Source: Bacteroidales bacterium UBA3764
GTDB lineage: Bacteria; Bacteroidota; Bacteroidia; Bacteroidales; UBA932
Length of the DNA: 44,115 bases
Direction: 5' to 3'
Assembly: GCA_002371115.1 (NCBI GenBank)
Contig: DFFY01000005.1
Coordinates: 12,110-56,224, forward strand
The notes under the pieces: model-generated
What the model saw: the letters and a program-made list of their open reading frames with translations, nothing else
The model's database searches: none
What the model was told of the DNA's origin: nothing
Translations under genes and position numbers: made by a program
Shown here: positions 1-7,087 of the stretch, in pieces
Numbering within the stretch: the first letter of the stretch is position 1
How the letters are laid out: every line of letters starts with the position of its first letter

Positions 1-503
1 CGGTGGACTTCAAGAACACCATTCTTATCATGACCTCCAACGCCGGGGCCGACATTATCCAGTCTTACATGGAGAAACTGCCGGAGGTAAATGGCGTGGA
101 CATGCAGGCTATCGCCACGCGCCGGTCCCTCCTGGATGAGTGCTCCCGCAAGGTGCTGGACGTGCTCAAGATGACGGTTCGGCCCGAATTCCTGAACCGT
201 ATTGACGAGATTATCATGTTCGACCCGCTCACCAAGGCCGATATCCGCGACATCCTGCACATCCAGGAGGCGGACCTGCAGCACAAGCTGGCGGAGAACG
301 GCATTACCGTACAGTTCACTCCGGCCTTCGAGGACCACATGGTGGAGCATGGCTATGACCCTGCCTATGGCGCCCGTCCGGTGAAGCGCGTGATGCAGCG
401 GGAACTGGTGAACCTCCTCGCGAAGAGCATCCTGGACGGCACCGTCCACCGCGACTCGGTGATAACCGTGGACGCCGCCGGCGGCGAGGTGGTGGTGCGG
501 TAA
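1..503 (+). CDS. clpB: ClpB disaggregase, C-terminal part (5' end outside window)
   Basis: This is the last 167 or so residues of the protein-disaggregating AAA+ chaperone ClpB, which works with DnaK to rescue aggregated proteins in the cytoplasm. The visible part begins in the second ATPase module with a sensor-1 type stretch (VDFKNTILIMTSN). It continues through the arginine-finger region (RPEFLNRIDEII) and ends with the small D2 domain, including the GYDPAYGARPVKRVMQR sensor-2 segment that is typical of the family. The reading frame is open at the left edge, so the GTG at base 3 is not the true start. A perfect 6-bp inverted repeat (503-508/514-519) lies directly over the stop codon, but it has no T-run. 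The gene is probably part of the conserved chromosome, and the accessory region starts just downstream of it. ClpC-type paralogues share the fold, but the C-terminus fits ClpB better. Confidence 0.93.
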   Translation, partial: VDFKNTILIMTSNAGADIIQSYMEKLPEVNGVDMQAIATRRSLLDECSRKVLDVLKMTVRPEFLNRIDEIIMFDPLTKADIRDILHIQEADLQHKLAENGITVQFTPAFEDHMVEHGYDPAYGARPVKRVMQRELVNLLAKSILDGTVHRDSVITVDAAGGEVVVR

Positions 504-550
504 CCAGTGTAATACTGGTGGCGCTGTCAGGATGTACAACATCTCCTACT

Positions 551-756
551 GAGTAGGCCTATTTCTTCACTTTGCACAAAATAACAACAGCCAGGCGGCA
601 TCGGTATCTCCGGTGCCGCTTATCTTTTACCGTCAAATGGCTTTTTCCTCGGGGGGGGGCGGACCCTCAAATCGTAAAAAACAGCAAAAAAACATGTGAA
701 ACAACGCAATCTTTTTTACGATTGTAGGATTTCCGGGAACGCTTTTCTATGTTTGC
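551..756. repeat. Intergenic repeat element, copy 1 (uninterrupted)
   Basis: This non-coding element is about 206 bp long. Its left 71 bp (551-621) match 6939-7009 at about 63 of 71 positions. Its right 167 bp (590-756) match 7670-7835 almost throughout. Visible parts, left to right, are: a GC-rich hairpin (10-bp stem with one wobble pair, about 594-620) followed by a T-rich stretch, which looks like a terminator; a run of nine G (651-659); a perfect 12-bp inverted repeat (670-681 and 712-723) around a 30-nt loop; and a TATGTTTG box (748-755) matching the Bacteroidota -7 element, but with no TTTG at the expected distance. Open frames running through it look spurious. Confidence 0.85.
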
Positions 757-800
757 ACAAACCGACATCCGGTCCCGGTGTCATTAAATCTTTAAAATGT

Positions 801-831
801 TTTGAATTTGGTAGGTATTTTCCTACCTTTG
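801..831 (+). promoter_or_regulatory. Promoter and likely operator of hicAB
   Basis: TTTG (801-804), exactly 19 nt, then TACCTTTG (824-831), which is a full match to the Bacteroidota housekeeping consensus. The HicA start codon lies 15 bases downstream. A perfect inverted repeat, GGTAGG (810-815) and CCTACC (822-827), overlaps the -7 box. HicB antitoxins usually repress their own promoter, so this palindrome is the likely operator. The box and palindrome are read directly from the sequence; the repression is inferred. Confidence 0.75.
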
Positions 832-845
832 CAATGTGGTTATAC

Positions 846-1034
846 ATGAAATATACAGAACTTGAAAAGAAATTGAAAAAGGCAGGCTGTTATTATACAG
901 GGGAGCAGGCCAGCGGACATCCTCTCTGGTATAGCCCAATCACAAATGTGGACTTCAGGATGAGTAACCATCATAGCGAAGAAGTCCCACCGGGGACGTT
1001 GAACAGTATATTGAAAGCAGCAGGGCTCAAATAG
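846..1034 (+). CDS. hicA: HicA family mRNA-interferase toxin
   Basis: A 62-residue protein with the HicA double-stranded-RNA-binding-like layout. It has an N-terminal helix (KYTELEKKLKKAGCYY), a short sheet with a candidate catalytic histidine (SGHPLWYSP), a second strand with SNHH, and the typical C-terminal PPGTLNSILKAAGL helix. HicA toxins cleave mRNA and are neutralised by the neighbouring HicB. The frame is open further upstream to 696, but that part lies in repeat copy 1 and upstream of the promoter at 801-831, so the ATG at 846 is taken as the start. The antitoxin gene begins 27 bp after the stop. The pair is clearly richer in AT than the rest of the window, which is consistent with horizontal acquisition. 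Confidence 0.8.
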   Translation: MKYTELEKKLKKAGCYYTGEQASGHPLWYSPITNVDFRMSNHHSEEVPPGTLNSILKAAGLK

Positions 1035-1061
1035 GCTTCCAGTCTAAAGAAACACGGAATT

Positions 1062-1469
1062 ATGAAACAAAAGAAAGTGAAAGTATTTATTGAAAAGTCT
1101 TCCTATGGCTATTCTGCTTATATGGAAGATGTTCCGCTAAGTTATAACGTAATTGGCGAAGGCAGAACGGTGGAGGAAACGATAGAAGATTTTAGTAAGT
1201 CTTACGAGGGAATGCGGGAATATTATAAACTTCATGGAAAACATTTTGAGGAGGTTTTGTATGAGTTCTACTATGACACCGCCAGTTTTCTTCAGGAGTA
1301 CAGCAAGGCTTTTAGTCTCGCTGGTTTGGAACGCATAACCGGTGTTAATCAGACGCAATTGGGACATTATCTTCATGGTCGAAGGAAACCCACAAAAAAG
1401 ACGATTGACAAAATCCAAAAGGGAGTTCAGGAGTTTGCACATAATCTTACGGCAGTTCGTTTTGCATAA
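1062..1469 (+). CDS. hicB: HicB family antitoxin with C-terminal helix-turn-helix
   Basis: A 135-residue protein. Residues 1-60 have the HicB partial RNase-H-like fold: an MKQKKVKVFIEKSSYGYSAY opening strand, a DVPLSYNVIGEGRTVEETIEDF turn, and a helix. Residues about 80-125 form an XRE-type helix-turn-helix (LERITGVNQTQLGHYLHGRRKPTKKTIDKI). HicB binds and blocks HicA and represses the operon through its DNA-binding domain. The gene follows hicA closely and shares its promoter. A strong hairpin terminator lies 72 bp after the stop. The combination of short HicA, HicB fold and HTH makes the call fairly secure, although activity is not shown. Confidence 0.8.
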   Translation: MKQKKVKVFIEKSSYGYSAYMEDVPLSYNVIGEGRTVEETIEDFSKSYEGMREYYKLHGKHFEEVLYEFYYDTASFLQEYSKAFSLAGLERITGVNQTQLGHYLHGRRKPTKKTIDKIQKGVQEFAHNLTAVRFA

Positions 1470-1540
1470 CTACCGTTCTGCATAGACAGGAGCCATTGGA
1501 GATGAATCTCCACCGGGCTTTGTTGTTTATCGGCAGGGAA

Positions 1541-1568
1541 GGCCATCCGGTTCCGGGTGGCCTTTTTT
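1541..1568 (+). terminator. Rho-independent terminator after hicAB
   Basis: A 10-bp GC-rich stem, GGCCATCCGG paired with CCGGGTGGCC (one G-T wobble) around a TT loop, is followed directly by six T. A second small palindrome (TGGAGAT/ATCTCCA, 1497-1512) lies just upstream. Confidence 0.75.
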
Positions 1569-1587
1569 CATGCTTCCAGTCGGTTGA

Positions 1588-1744
1588 ATATTTTGCAAAA
1601 TATGCGTAATTTTGCAGTGAACCCCAAACACGTGGACAAGCGTTTCTCGGACATCCTTGAAGCTTGCCGCCAGCAAGGAACTGATCGCAGCCGCCACGGG
1701 ACTCTCCATAGAAGAAATAGAGGCCCTGCAATAGGCCGGTCGGG
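1588..1744 (+). pseudogene. Remnant of a PD-(D/E)XK transposase-family nuclease gene
   Basis: The stretch is nearly identical to the 3' end of the intact nuclease gene at 7877-8842. Bases 1588-1673 match about 8535-8620, and 1668-1744 match 8776-8852, including about 10 bp after the stop codon. The 161 bp between these blocks are missing. The junction falls on the 6-bp repeat CGCCAG, present once here (1668-1673) and at both edges of the missing piece in the intact copy (8615-8620 and 8776-8781). Because 161 is not a multiple of three, the frame shifts after the ILEACRQ motif. The 5' two-thirds of the gene are absent, and hicAB stands in their place. It abuts the 3' end of the minus-strand gene at 1750. 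Confidence 0.88.
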
Positions 1745-1749
1745 CGGCG

Positions 1750-3303
1750 TTACCCCAGTTCCCGCACGCGCTGCTCGAACTCCTCCTTGGGGCACAGGGC
1801 CTGGTTGCGCATCTTGGCCCTGTAGGTATAGACGGTGGACAGCGAGCATTTGAGGAAGGAGGCGATGTGCGGGCTCTCGTCAATCCCCAGCCGAATGGAG
1901 GCCAGAATCCTGATTTCCGTGGGGAGAGCGTCGCCCGGTAGGCATACAAAACGGGCGTGGGGCCGCAGCAGGGCGTTCACTCCGTCCACAAAGCCCGGGA
2001 AAATGCCCAGGAAGGTCTGGTCAAAGATACGGTAGAATTCTTTATAGTCGGCATAATTTGCGGCGTTCCGCAGTTCCTTCAGGAGGGCGTCCGTCCCCTG
2101 GTTGCGGGCAATCTGCCGCAATTTGTGCCGATATGCTTCAATCTTGTCCAGGTACTGGACGCTCAGGTCCATGTAGCGGAACACGTAGTTGTCCTTGATT
2201 TTATTGGCATTGGACAGGGCGGCGTTCACCTCCTCCAGCGCAGCGTTCGCCCTGCTCAGTTTGATGGCCTGGTTGTGCCGTATCACCAGCAGCCAGAGAA
2301 TGAAGAAGGCAAACACGCCCAGAACTATGATGGCAAAGGCCAGCGTGGCCTGTTTCTGGCGCTCGGCCCGCAAGGCTGCTTCAATAATGAAGTTCTGCAC
2401 GCCCGAGGAACGGATGACCTGGCCTTGGAAGTCGCCGGCGTACACATTCTCCAGGTGAAGGGTGATGTATTGGCCTGCCCGCTTGTAGTCTCTATCTTTA
2501 TAGAGCGCCAGGGCCAGTTCGTAGAGCGACAGGAAGTCACGGTTCGCGGCCTTGAAGTCATAGATGGCGCTTTTGGCCAGCCAGGTTTTTTTGCTGTCGA
2601 TATCCCCCGTCATGCCGTACAGCATGGCCATGTTGTAGGCGATGGAGGTGAGTTGGTGATAGTCTGTCGGAGGCGCGTCGGAATAGCATGCCTGGAAAAT
2701 GCGGAGGGCGCTTTGCGTGTCCCCCTTGTCCCGCAGGCTCTGGGCCAGCAGTTTGCGCCCCTCATAGGAAACGGTGTCCTGCGTTATGTAGGCATGCCGA
2801 TACGCGTTCAGGCTGTCCGTGTAATTGCGGTCTTTCTGGAGCGGATGCGAGAAGCGGGACAGGTTGGTGAAAATCTTGATGCCGGTGGCCAGGTAGTCCA
2901 GCGAGCGTCCGGTGGCCTGCACCTCCCGGGTGTCCAGCGACTGGAAAAGGGTCAGGGCGCTTTCTTCGTAATGGGCCGTTCCCAGCAGGTAACACTTGTC
3001 GATGGCTGTCTGCAGGGCTTGTTCCCGCTTGACGGCACGCTTTTCCATGAGCGTGATGTAGCGCCAGGCGGAGTCTGCGCTGAAATGAAGGTATTCCTCG
3101 TAGAGGGCCAGGGCGCTCTCCCAGCTGCCGGAGGCCAGCCGGGTTCTCAGCGAGTCGTTCCTATGTTCAAACGCCTGTTGGTATTGATCCTGGCGTTCAA
3201 TGACGTCATCCAGCTCATTCAGGGCCGACTGAAACGTGGAACGGGTATGACATGCCGTGAGAAGGAGGCAGAGGGAGAGTAGGATGATAGGGTATTGTTT
3301 CAT
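1750..3303 (-). CDS. DUF6377-type TPR membrane lipoprotein with C-terminal LuxR-like HTH
   Basis: A 517-residue protein of a family common in Bacteroidota. It opens with a lipoprotein-like signal ending LLLTAC (Cys18). A helical, tetratricopeptide-like region follows to about residue 310, beginning with the family-typical ALNELDDVIERQDQY. Then come one membrane helix (about 315-340, IIVLGVFAFFILWLLVI), a coiled-coil-like linker, and a C-terminal part with a helix-turn-helix (IASFLKCSLSTVYTYRAKMR) like that of LuxR-type regulators. The architecture suggests a membrane-spanning regulator that senses something in the periplasm and binds DNA in the cytoplasm; the target is unknown. The frame continues upstream to 3387, but that covers the promoter at 3329-3359, so the ATG at 3303 (or 3309) is preferred. 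Large plus-strand frames across this gene look like shadows. Confidence 0.82.
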   Translation of the reverse strand: MKQYPIILLSLCLLLTACHTRSTFQSALNELDDVIERQDQYQQAFEHRNDSLRTRLASGSWESALALYEEYLHFSADSAWRYITLMEKRAVKREQALQTAIDKCYLLGTAHYEESALTLFQSLDTREVQATGRSLDYLATGIKIFTNLSRFSHPLQKDRNYTDSLNAYRHAYITQDTVSYEGRKLLAQSLRDKGDTQSALRIFQACYSDAPPTDYHQLTSIAYNMAMLYGMTGDIDSKKTWLAKSAIYDFKAANRDFLSLYELALALYKDRDYKRAGQYITLHLENVYAGDFQGQVIRSSGVQNFIIEAALRAERQKQATLAFAIIVLGVFAFFILWLLVIRHNQAIKLSRANAALEEVNAALSNANKIKDNYVFRYMDLSVQYLDKIEAYRHKLRQIARNQGTDALLKELRNAANYADYKEFYRIFDQTFLGIFPGFVDGVNALLRPHARFVCLPGDALPTEIRILASIRLGIDESPHIASFLKCSLSTVYTYRAKMRNQALCPKEEFEQRVRELG

Positions 3304-3328
3304 GGACATGTGGCGCAAAAGTCTTTTT

Positions 3329-3359
3329 CGAAGGTACGAAGAAAGGACAGGAAAACAAA
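3329..3359 (-). promoter_or_regulatory. Promoter of the DUF6377-type gene
   Basis: Read on the minus strand: TTTG (3359-3356), exactly 19 nt, then TACCTTCG (3336-3329), one mismatch from TAnnTTTG. It sits 20-26 bases before the two possible start codons. Confidence 0.65.
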
Positions 3360-3621
3360 AAAATATTTTAGAAAGTTTTCCGCTCAAACGCCTTGTTCGC
3401 GGTGGTGAAGCTGCTCATAAAACTTATAAAACAACCTATAATTTTTCAGGGTTGGTATAATGTGAAATCGGGCGTTGAGTGCGTTTGATTCCATTTATTC
3501 TTTCCTGGGCAAAGGAAAAACCGTCCGATGACACTTAGATTTTTTGGAAGAGGGGTGCCGAATCCGGTTTTTCTTTCCGAAATTTGTCTCAACCGCTAAC
3601 GATTTAATAACGCACGATACC
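3360..3621. other. Intergenic region without a clear feature
   Basis: This divergent intergenic stretch is AT-rich and must hold the promoter for the short peptides and beta-helix lipoprotein downstream. No TTTG/TAnnTTTG pair with proper spacing is visible on the plus strand. Nothing else can be supported. Confidence 0.5.
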
Positions 3622-3771
3622 ATGTCTGTTCAGTTGAAAATGGACTATGTCAGGCCGATTTCCCGGCCACTGGAACTTGTCACGGAAAGTTTCATCTGTA
3701 ATTCTGTCACACCGCCCATGGGGACCGGTCTGGACCCTTTGCAGGAAGAACCGTATACATGGACACTTTAA
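3622..3771 (+). CDS. Short peptide of unknown function (49 residues)
   Basis: This is a small open frame beginning MSVQLKMDYVRP and containing ELVTESFICNSVTPP. It is not recognised as a named family. It resembles the short peptides, with a Y-x-P near the start and a [FI]-I-C-x-S motif in the middle, that are often found directly before fimbrillin-like lipoprotein genes in Bacteroidales. The next small frame, 15 bp downstream, shows the same pattern (LYEAP ... QIICSSF), so the two are probably distant paralogues. An upstream TTG at 3544 is open in the same frame but is an unlikely start. No signal peptide is visible. It is probably co-transcribed with the beta-helix gene that follows. Confidence 0.55.
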   Translation: MSVQLKMDYVRPISRPLELVTESFICNSVTPPMGTGLDPLQEEPYTWTL

Positions 3772-3786
3772 AAAAGCCGAATTACC

Positions 3787-3930
3787 ATGAAAACCAATGA
3801 AAAGGAATTGTATGAGGCTCCGCTGACCATGAGCCTCAAATTTGTTGGGGGGGGGCAGATTATCTGCTCTTCTTTCGATGCGACCCTGGAGGAGATGGAT
3901 GAAGACAACTACGGAGAATTTGAAATATAA
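3787..3930 (+). CDS. Short peptide with a nine-G tract (47 residues)
   Basis: This is a 47-residue frame, too short for many gene finders, that begins MKTNEKELYEAPLTM and ends in an acidic tail (EEMDEDNYGEFEI). It shares the Y-x-(x)-P opening and the QIICSSF core with the peptide just upstream. Bases 3847-3855 are a run of nine G that encodes three glycines in frame. A one-base slip in this run would truncate or alter the peptide. The large beta-helix lipoprotein starts 2 bp after the stop. The function is unknown. The conserved pattern and tight spacing argue that it is a real gene. Confidence 0.55.
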   Translation: MKTNEKELYEAPLTMSLKFVGGGQIICSSFDATLEEMDEDNYGEFEI

Positions 3931-3932
3931 AA

Positions 3933-6900
3933 ATGCGCGATATGAAAAAGTTTTACCTTATTTTATTGGGCGTGGCTACGCTGAGTTTTGCCACGCTGTC
4001 CTGTACCAAAGAGGCTGCTGACCCTTCACAGCAGGAGCAAAGCCAAAAGGAGGAAAACCCCAAGGAAGACACCACGCCGGAAAACCCGACAGGGGAGGAC
4101 GACACGCCCGTTCCCGAAGGCATGGTCCGCCTCACCTTCGGCGTATCGCACGAGGGCGACGCTCCCGCCACCGAACCTGAGACCGCGGACAGCAAAACCT
4201 CCTGGGACGGCAGCACCCACGCCTGGAGCGATAACGATGAGATCCGAATCCTCTGGGGCACTGGTGACAGCGACTTTCAGGATGTGGAAGTCGTAAATAA
4301 TAAGGTTACATTGAATATTGAGAAGGCAGTTCTGGACAAGATAGAGTACTTTTATGCCGTATATCCGGCTGCGCTTTCCAGTGATTTCGTCCTTAACGAC
4401 GGAAAGATTGATTTCTGCGTCCGTCGTTACCAGGATGGGACGTTCGCTTCCGCAAACAAGATGGTTGCACGCGCTGCCAAAACATCGGCCAGCCTTGCTT
4501 TCAAGAATGTTACCCATATCGTGAAGTTCAGCCTTACGAACAACAATCCTTATGACCAATTTGAATTCACTTCAAACGAGTCGTCCCAACTGCTTGTCGA
4601 TGTTGCCCGGGTTACCTTTGATGAGAACAACAACATCAATTTAGGAACTTCTCCCACTTCATATACCGTTTTTGGGAATTCGCATTCAAAATATGTTGAC
4701 TTGCAAAGTGGAATTACCGCGGGTAAGGATTATTATTTTGCGGTCCTTCCCGGATGCAATCTGGATACCGGATTTGGCGTTAAGGCCAGGAAGAAGGGTG
4801 AAACCTCATATAGCCTTGGAGCACTGAGCAAACGTAAGGTTAACACAGACCGGCTCGTCGTCACCAATATCGGGAATCTCGATCCCATGATTCACGCAGA
4901 TTGGTTCATCAAGGAAGATGGTACAGGCAAAGGGTCTTCCTGGGAGGATGCCGGCAATCTGTCCCTGTTCCTTAAACTTATCAAGGACAAGACCAATGAT
5001 CAGGGTATCAACAGTACCTGGCGTCTGTACAACGCTAAAATTCACTTTGCAGAAGGCACCTACGACATTTATGCGGCAAACGGAGGGACGTTGAGTTTTA
5101 ATGGCTCCGCTTGGGATATGGAAGCTGAAGAAAAATACCAACTGAAAAACCTGAATCTTACTATTGACGGTGGTTATCCTTCTTCCAATACCGGCACTTC
5201 CCTTGACCACAAGGACCCGGTGAACCATCCCACAAAATGGCAGACTGCCCAAACTGATAATACTTACAGAGTTTTTGAAGCTGCTGGTTGCCGAATGAGC
5301 GGCTGGACCTTCGACGGCATCACCTTTGAGGCCACTGGCCCCCACATCCTTCCAGGTGATGTGTTCCACTTTGACAGCACCACTTCCGGGACAGTCAACT
5401 TCAGTAATTGTTATTTCAAGGACTTTGTTACGAGCGAACAAGTCAACGGTGGTCCCGTATACATCCACGGCGGCGTAACTGCTGAAATAAATTTCATCGG
5501 ATGCACATTTAGCGGCAACCGGTGCAATACGGGCGGCGTAGCCTACATTCATTCTACTAACTCAATCGTTAATTTCAAGGATTGTAAATTTACCGGGAAT
5601 AAGGCGAATGATAGCGGTGGATCCATCCGAGCCCGCGCTGGTAAAATAAGTGTCTCCAATTGCACATTTACTGGTCTTGGAATAGGGGACGGAGATGAAA
5701 ATACTGCAAAAATGGGAGGAGCTCTCTATGTGGACGGCGCTATTGTAAATATCAGCGGCGGGTCCATCAGCAAATGTAAGACAGCAAATTCCGGTGCAAT
5801 TGGTCTATCTAATGGATCTTTGAGTGCGGATGGTCTTTTAGTGAGCAACTGCAGAACGACATCGCAGGGTGCCGGTCTAACTGTAGCAGCAGAAAAAACG
5901 GCTACTCTTGAGAACTGCAAATTTACTGGGCTTACTGCCGGTACGTATGGCGGTGCCATCAGTAATTCGGGAACAGTCACCCTCACTAACTGCACCTTGT
6001 CATCCAACGATTGTGCGACAAACGGCGGTGCTATTTATAATTCTGGAAACTTAGAGGTTCTAGCAAGCTCCCTTTCCGAGTGTGAGGCACAACAGGGTGG
6101 CGCGATTTATTCGGCGGGTAACACCAATTTAGTAGGAAAGAACGTTTTTAATAATAATAGAGCTATTGGAGAGTCGCTTACTGATACATATGGCGGTGCT
6201 GTTTGGTTTAAAGGCGAGGCTTCTCAAACTTTGTTCGTTGACGGAGCGACTTTCATAAATAATAAAGCACCTCGAGGGGCGGCCGTAGCGGCCACCGGTG
6301 GGTCTTCGGGAAAGTTAAAGACAGTACTTATTTTCAATTGTACTTTTGAAAATAATACGGCAACGGGCAAAAAAACAGATTCACAAACGACACAGCAGGG
6401 TGGTATCGTTTTCGCTACCGGATACGGAACAGCTATTATTGCTAACTCTACGGCAAAAGGTAATACCACTGAGGCACCATCATCTGTATTTGTAACCAAC
6501 GGATCATACATCCCTCTTTATGTCGTGAGTTGTACTGCTGCTGACAATGGCGGGCGCGATCTAACGAGGACAGCAACCAATTATTATGTTTATAATTCCA
6601 TTCTGATGGGGCCCTCGAACACGGAGAATGCAAATGTTAAAAAATATAACTCTATTATCAATAAAACTTTGTATGGCAATACGGCAAATGCCGTGAAGGA
6701 GTCTGGAATTGAATTTGCTCTTGGCGAATATAAAGGTGGAGTATTCCTGTTAGATGACAGCAAAGTAGCCCTCTATACTAATGGGATGACGGCAGATGCA
6801 CTTAAGGAACTGACCTTTACTAATATCCCCACCGACAAACAGAAAGAGCTCCAAGAGCTCCTGGCCAAGGATCAGAAGGGGAACGACCGCGGAGATAGCA

Positions 6901-6944
6901 AGATCATGGGGGCCTACGTGAAGACCACAGATCCGACCGAGTAG
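3933..6944 (+). CDS. Large lipoprotein: fimbrillin-like N-terminus plus right-handed beta-helix
   Basis: A 1003-residue predicted surface lipoprotein. The signal ends in a lipobox (ATLSC), and MKKFY at 3942 is an equally good start. An acidic, proline-rich linker follows. The fimbrillin-like module (about 65-310) contains DSKTSWDG...WSDNDEIRILWG and FYAVYPAA. Residues about 330-900 form a right-handed parallel beta-helix of repeated strands with GGA-type turns and small ladders (GGAISNSG, GGAIYNSG, GGAIYSAG), like polymorphic outer-membrane-protein repeats. The C-terminus has a GNDRGDSKIMGAY signature also seen in the lipoprotein at 18348. Such proteins bind or process polysaccharides or act as adhesins; no catalytic residues can be assigned. 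The gene is less GC-rich than the PUL downstream. Confidence 0.8.
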   Translation: MRDMKKFYLILLGVATLSFATLSCTKEAADPSQQEQSQKEENPKEDTTPENPTGEDDTPVPEGMVRLTFGVSHEGDAPATEPETADSKTSWDGSTHAWSDNDEIRILWGTGDSDFQDVEVVNNKVTLNIEKAVLDKIEYFYAVYPAALSSDFVLNDGKIDFCVRRYQDGTFASANKMVARAAKTSASLAFKNVTHIVKFSLTNNNPYDQFEFTSNESSQLLVDVARVTFDENNNINLGTSPTSYTVFGNSHSKYVDLQSGITAGKDYYFAVLPGCNLDTGFGVKARKKGETSYSLGALSKRKVNTDRLVVTNIGNLDPMIHADWFIKEDGTGKGSSWEDAGNLSLFLKLIKDKTNDQGINSTWRLYNAKIHFAEGTYDIYAANGGTLSFNGSAWDMEAEEKYQLKNLNLTIDGGYPSSNTGTSLDHKDPVNHPTKWQTAQTDNTYRVFEAAGCRMSGWTFDGITFEATGPHILPGDVFHFDSTTSGTVNFSNCYFKDFVTSEQVNGGPVYIHGGVTAEINFIGCTFSGNRCNTGGVAYIHSTNSIVNFKDCKFTGNKANDSGGSIRARAGKISVSNCTFTGLGIGDGDENTAKMGGALYVDGAIVNISGGSISKCKTANSGAIGLSNGSLSADGLLVSNCRTTSQGAGLTVAAEKTATLENCKFTGLTAGTYGGAISNSGTVTLTNCTLSSNDCATNGGAIYNSGNLEVLASSLSECEAQQGGAIYSAGNTNLVGKNVFNNNRAIGESLTDTYGGAVWFKGEASQTLFVDGATFINNKAPRGAAVAATGGSSGKLKTVLIFNCTFENNTATGKKTDSQTTQQGGIVFATGYGTAIIANSTAKGNTTEAPSSVFVTNGSYIPLYVVSCTAADNGGRDLTRTATNYYVYNSILMGPSNTENANVKKYNSIINKTLYGNTANAVKESGIEFALGEYKGGVFLLDDSKVALYTNGMTADALKELTFTNIPTDKQKELQELLAKDQKGNDRGDSKIMGAYVKTTDPTE

Positions 6945-7009
6945 GCCAGATTCTTCACTTCACACAAAATGACAACAGCCAGGCGGCATCGGGATCCCCG
7001 GTGCCGCTT
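6939..7009. repeat. Intergenic repeat element, copy 2 left half, with terminator-like hairpin
   Basis: These 71 bp match 551-621 at about 63 positions. They start in the last sense codon of the beta-helix gene. The core at 6978-7009 is a 32-bp stretch identical to 7670-7701 and contains an 11-bp stem hairpin (GCGGCATCGGG with CCCGGTGCCGC) ending in CTT. It probably terminates the beta-helix transcript. Homology with copy 1 stops right after the core, where the DUF4160/DUF2442 cassette begins. Confidence 0.85.
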
Positions 7010-7039
7010 GGCGTTCAATATGGAATACCGGGCGCGTTT

Positions 7040-7071
7040 TTTGTAGATTGATTAAAAGTTAATTATCTTTG
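7040..7071 (+). promoter_or_regulatory. Promoter of the DUF4160/DUF2442 pair
   Basis: TTTG (7040-7043), 20 nt, TATCTTTG (7064-7071). This is close to the Bacteroidota consensus and lies 16 bp before the start codon of the first gene. Confidence 0.65.
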
Positions 7072-7087
7072 CGGAGATGAAATTGCT

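Noticed and set aside
651..659. Poly-G run as an assembly error
   Set aside because: Similar runs occur in three places (651-659, 3847-3855, 7731-7738), one of them in frame in a coding sequence. An error cannot be excluded for exact lengths, but the runs themselves look real.
748..755. Full promoter within the repeat element
   Set aside because: The -7 box is perfect in both copies, but the nearest TTG-like -33 candidate is 23 nt away, so only a possible -7 box is noted.
696..845. N-terminal extension of HicA
   Set aside because: It runs through the repeat element and lies upstream of the hicAB promoter, and the usual HicA length fits the ATG at 846.
1957..3282. A 441-codon plus-strand frame opposite the DUF6377-type gene
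   Set aside because: The minus-strand protein has a lipobox, TPR-like repeats, membrane helix, HTH and a well-placed promoter. The plus frame has none of these.
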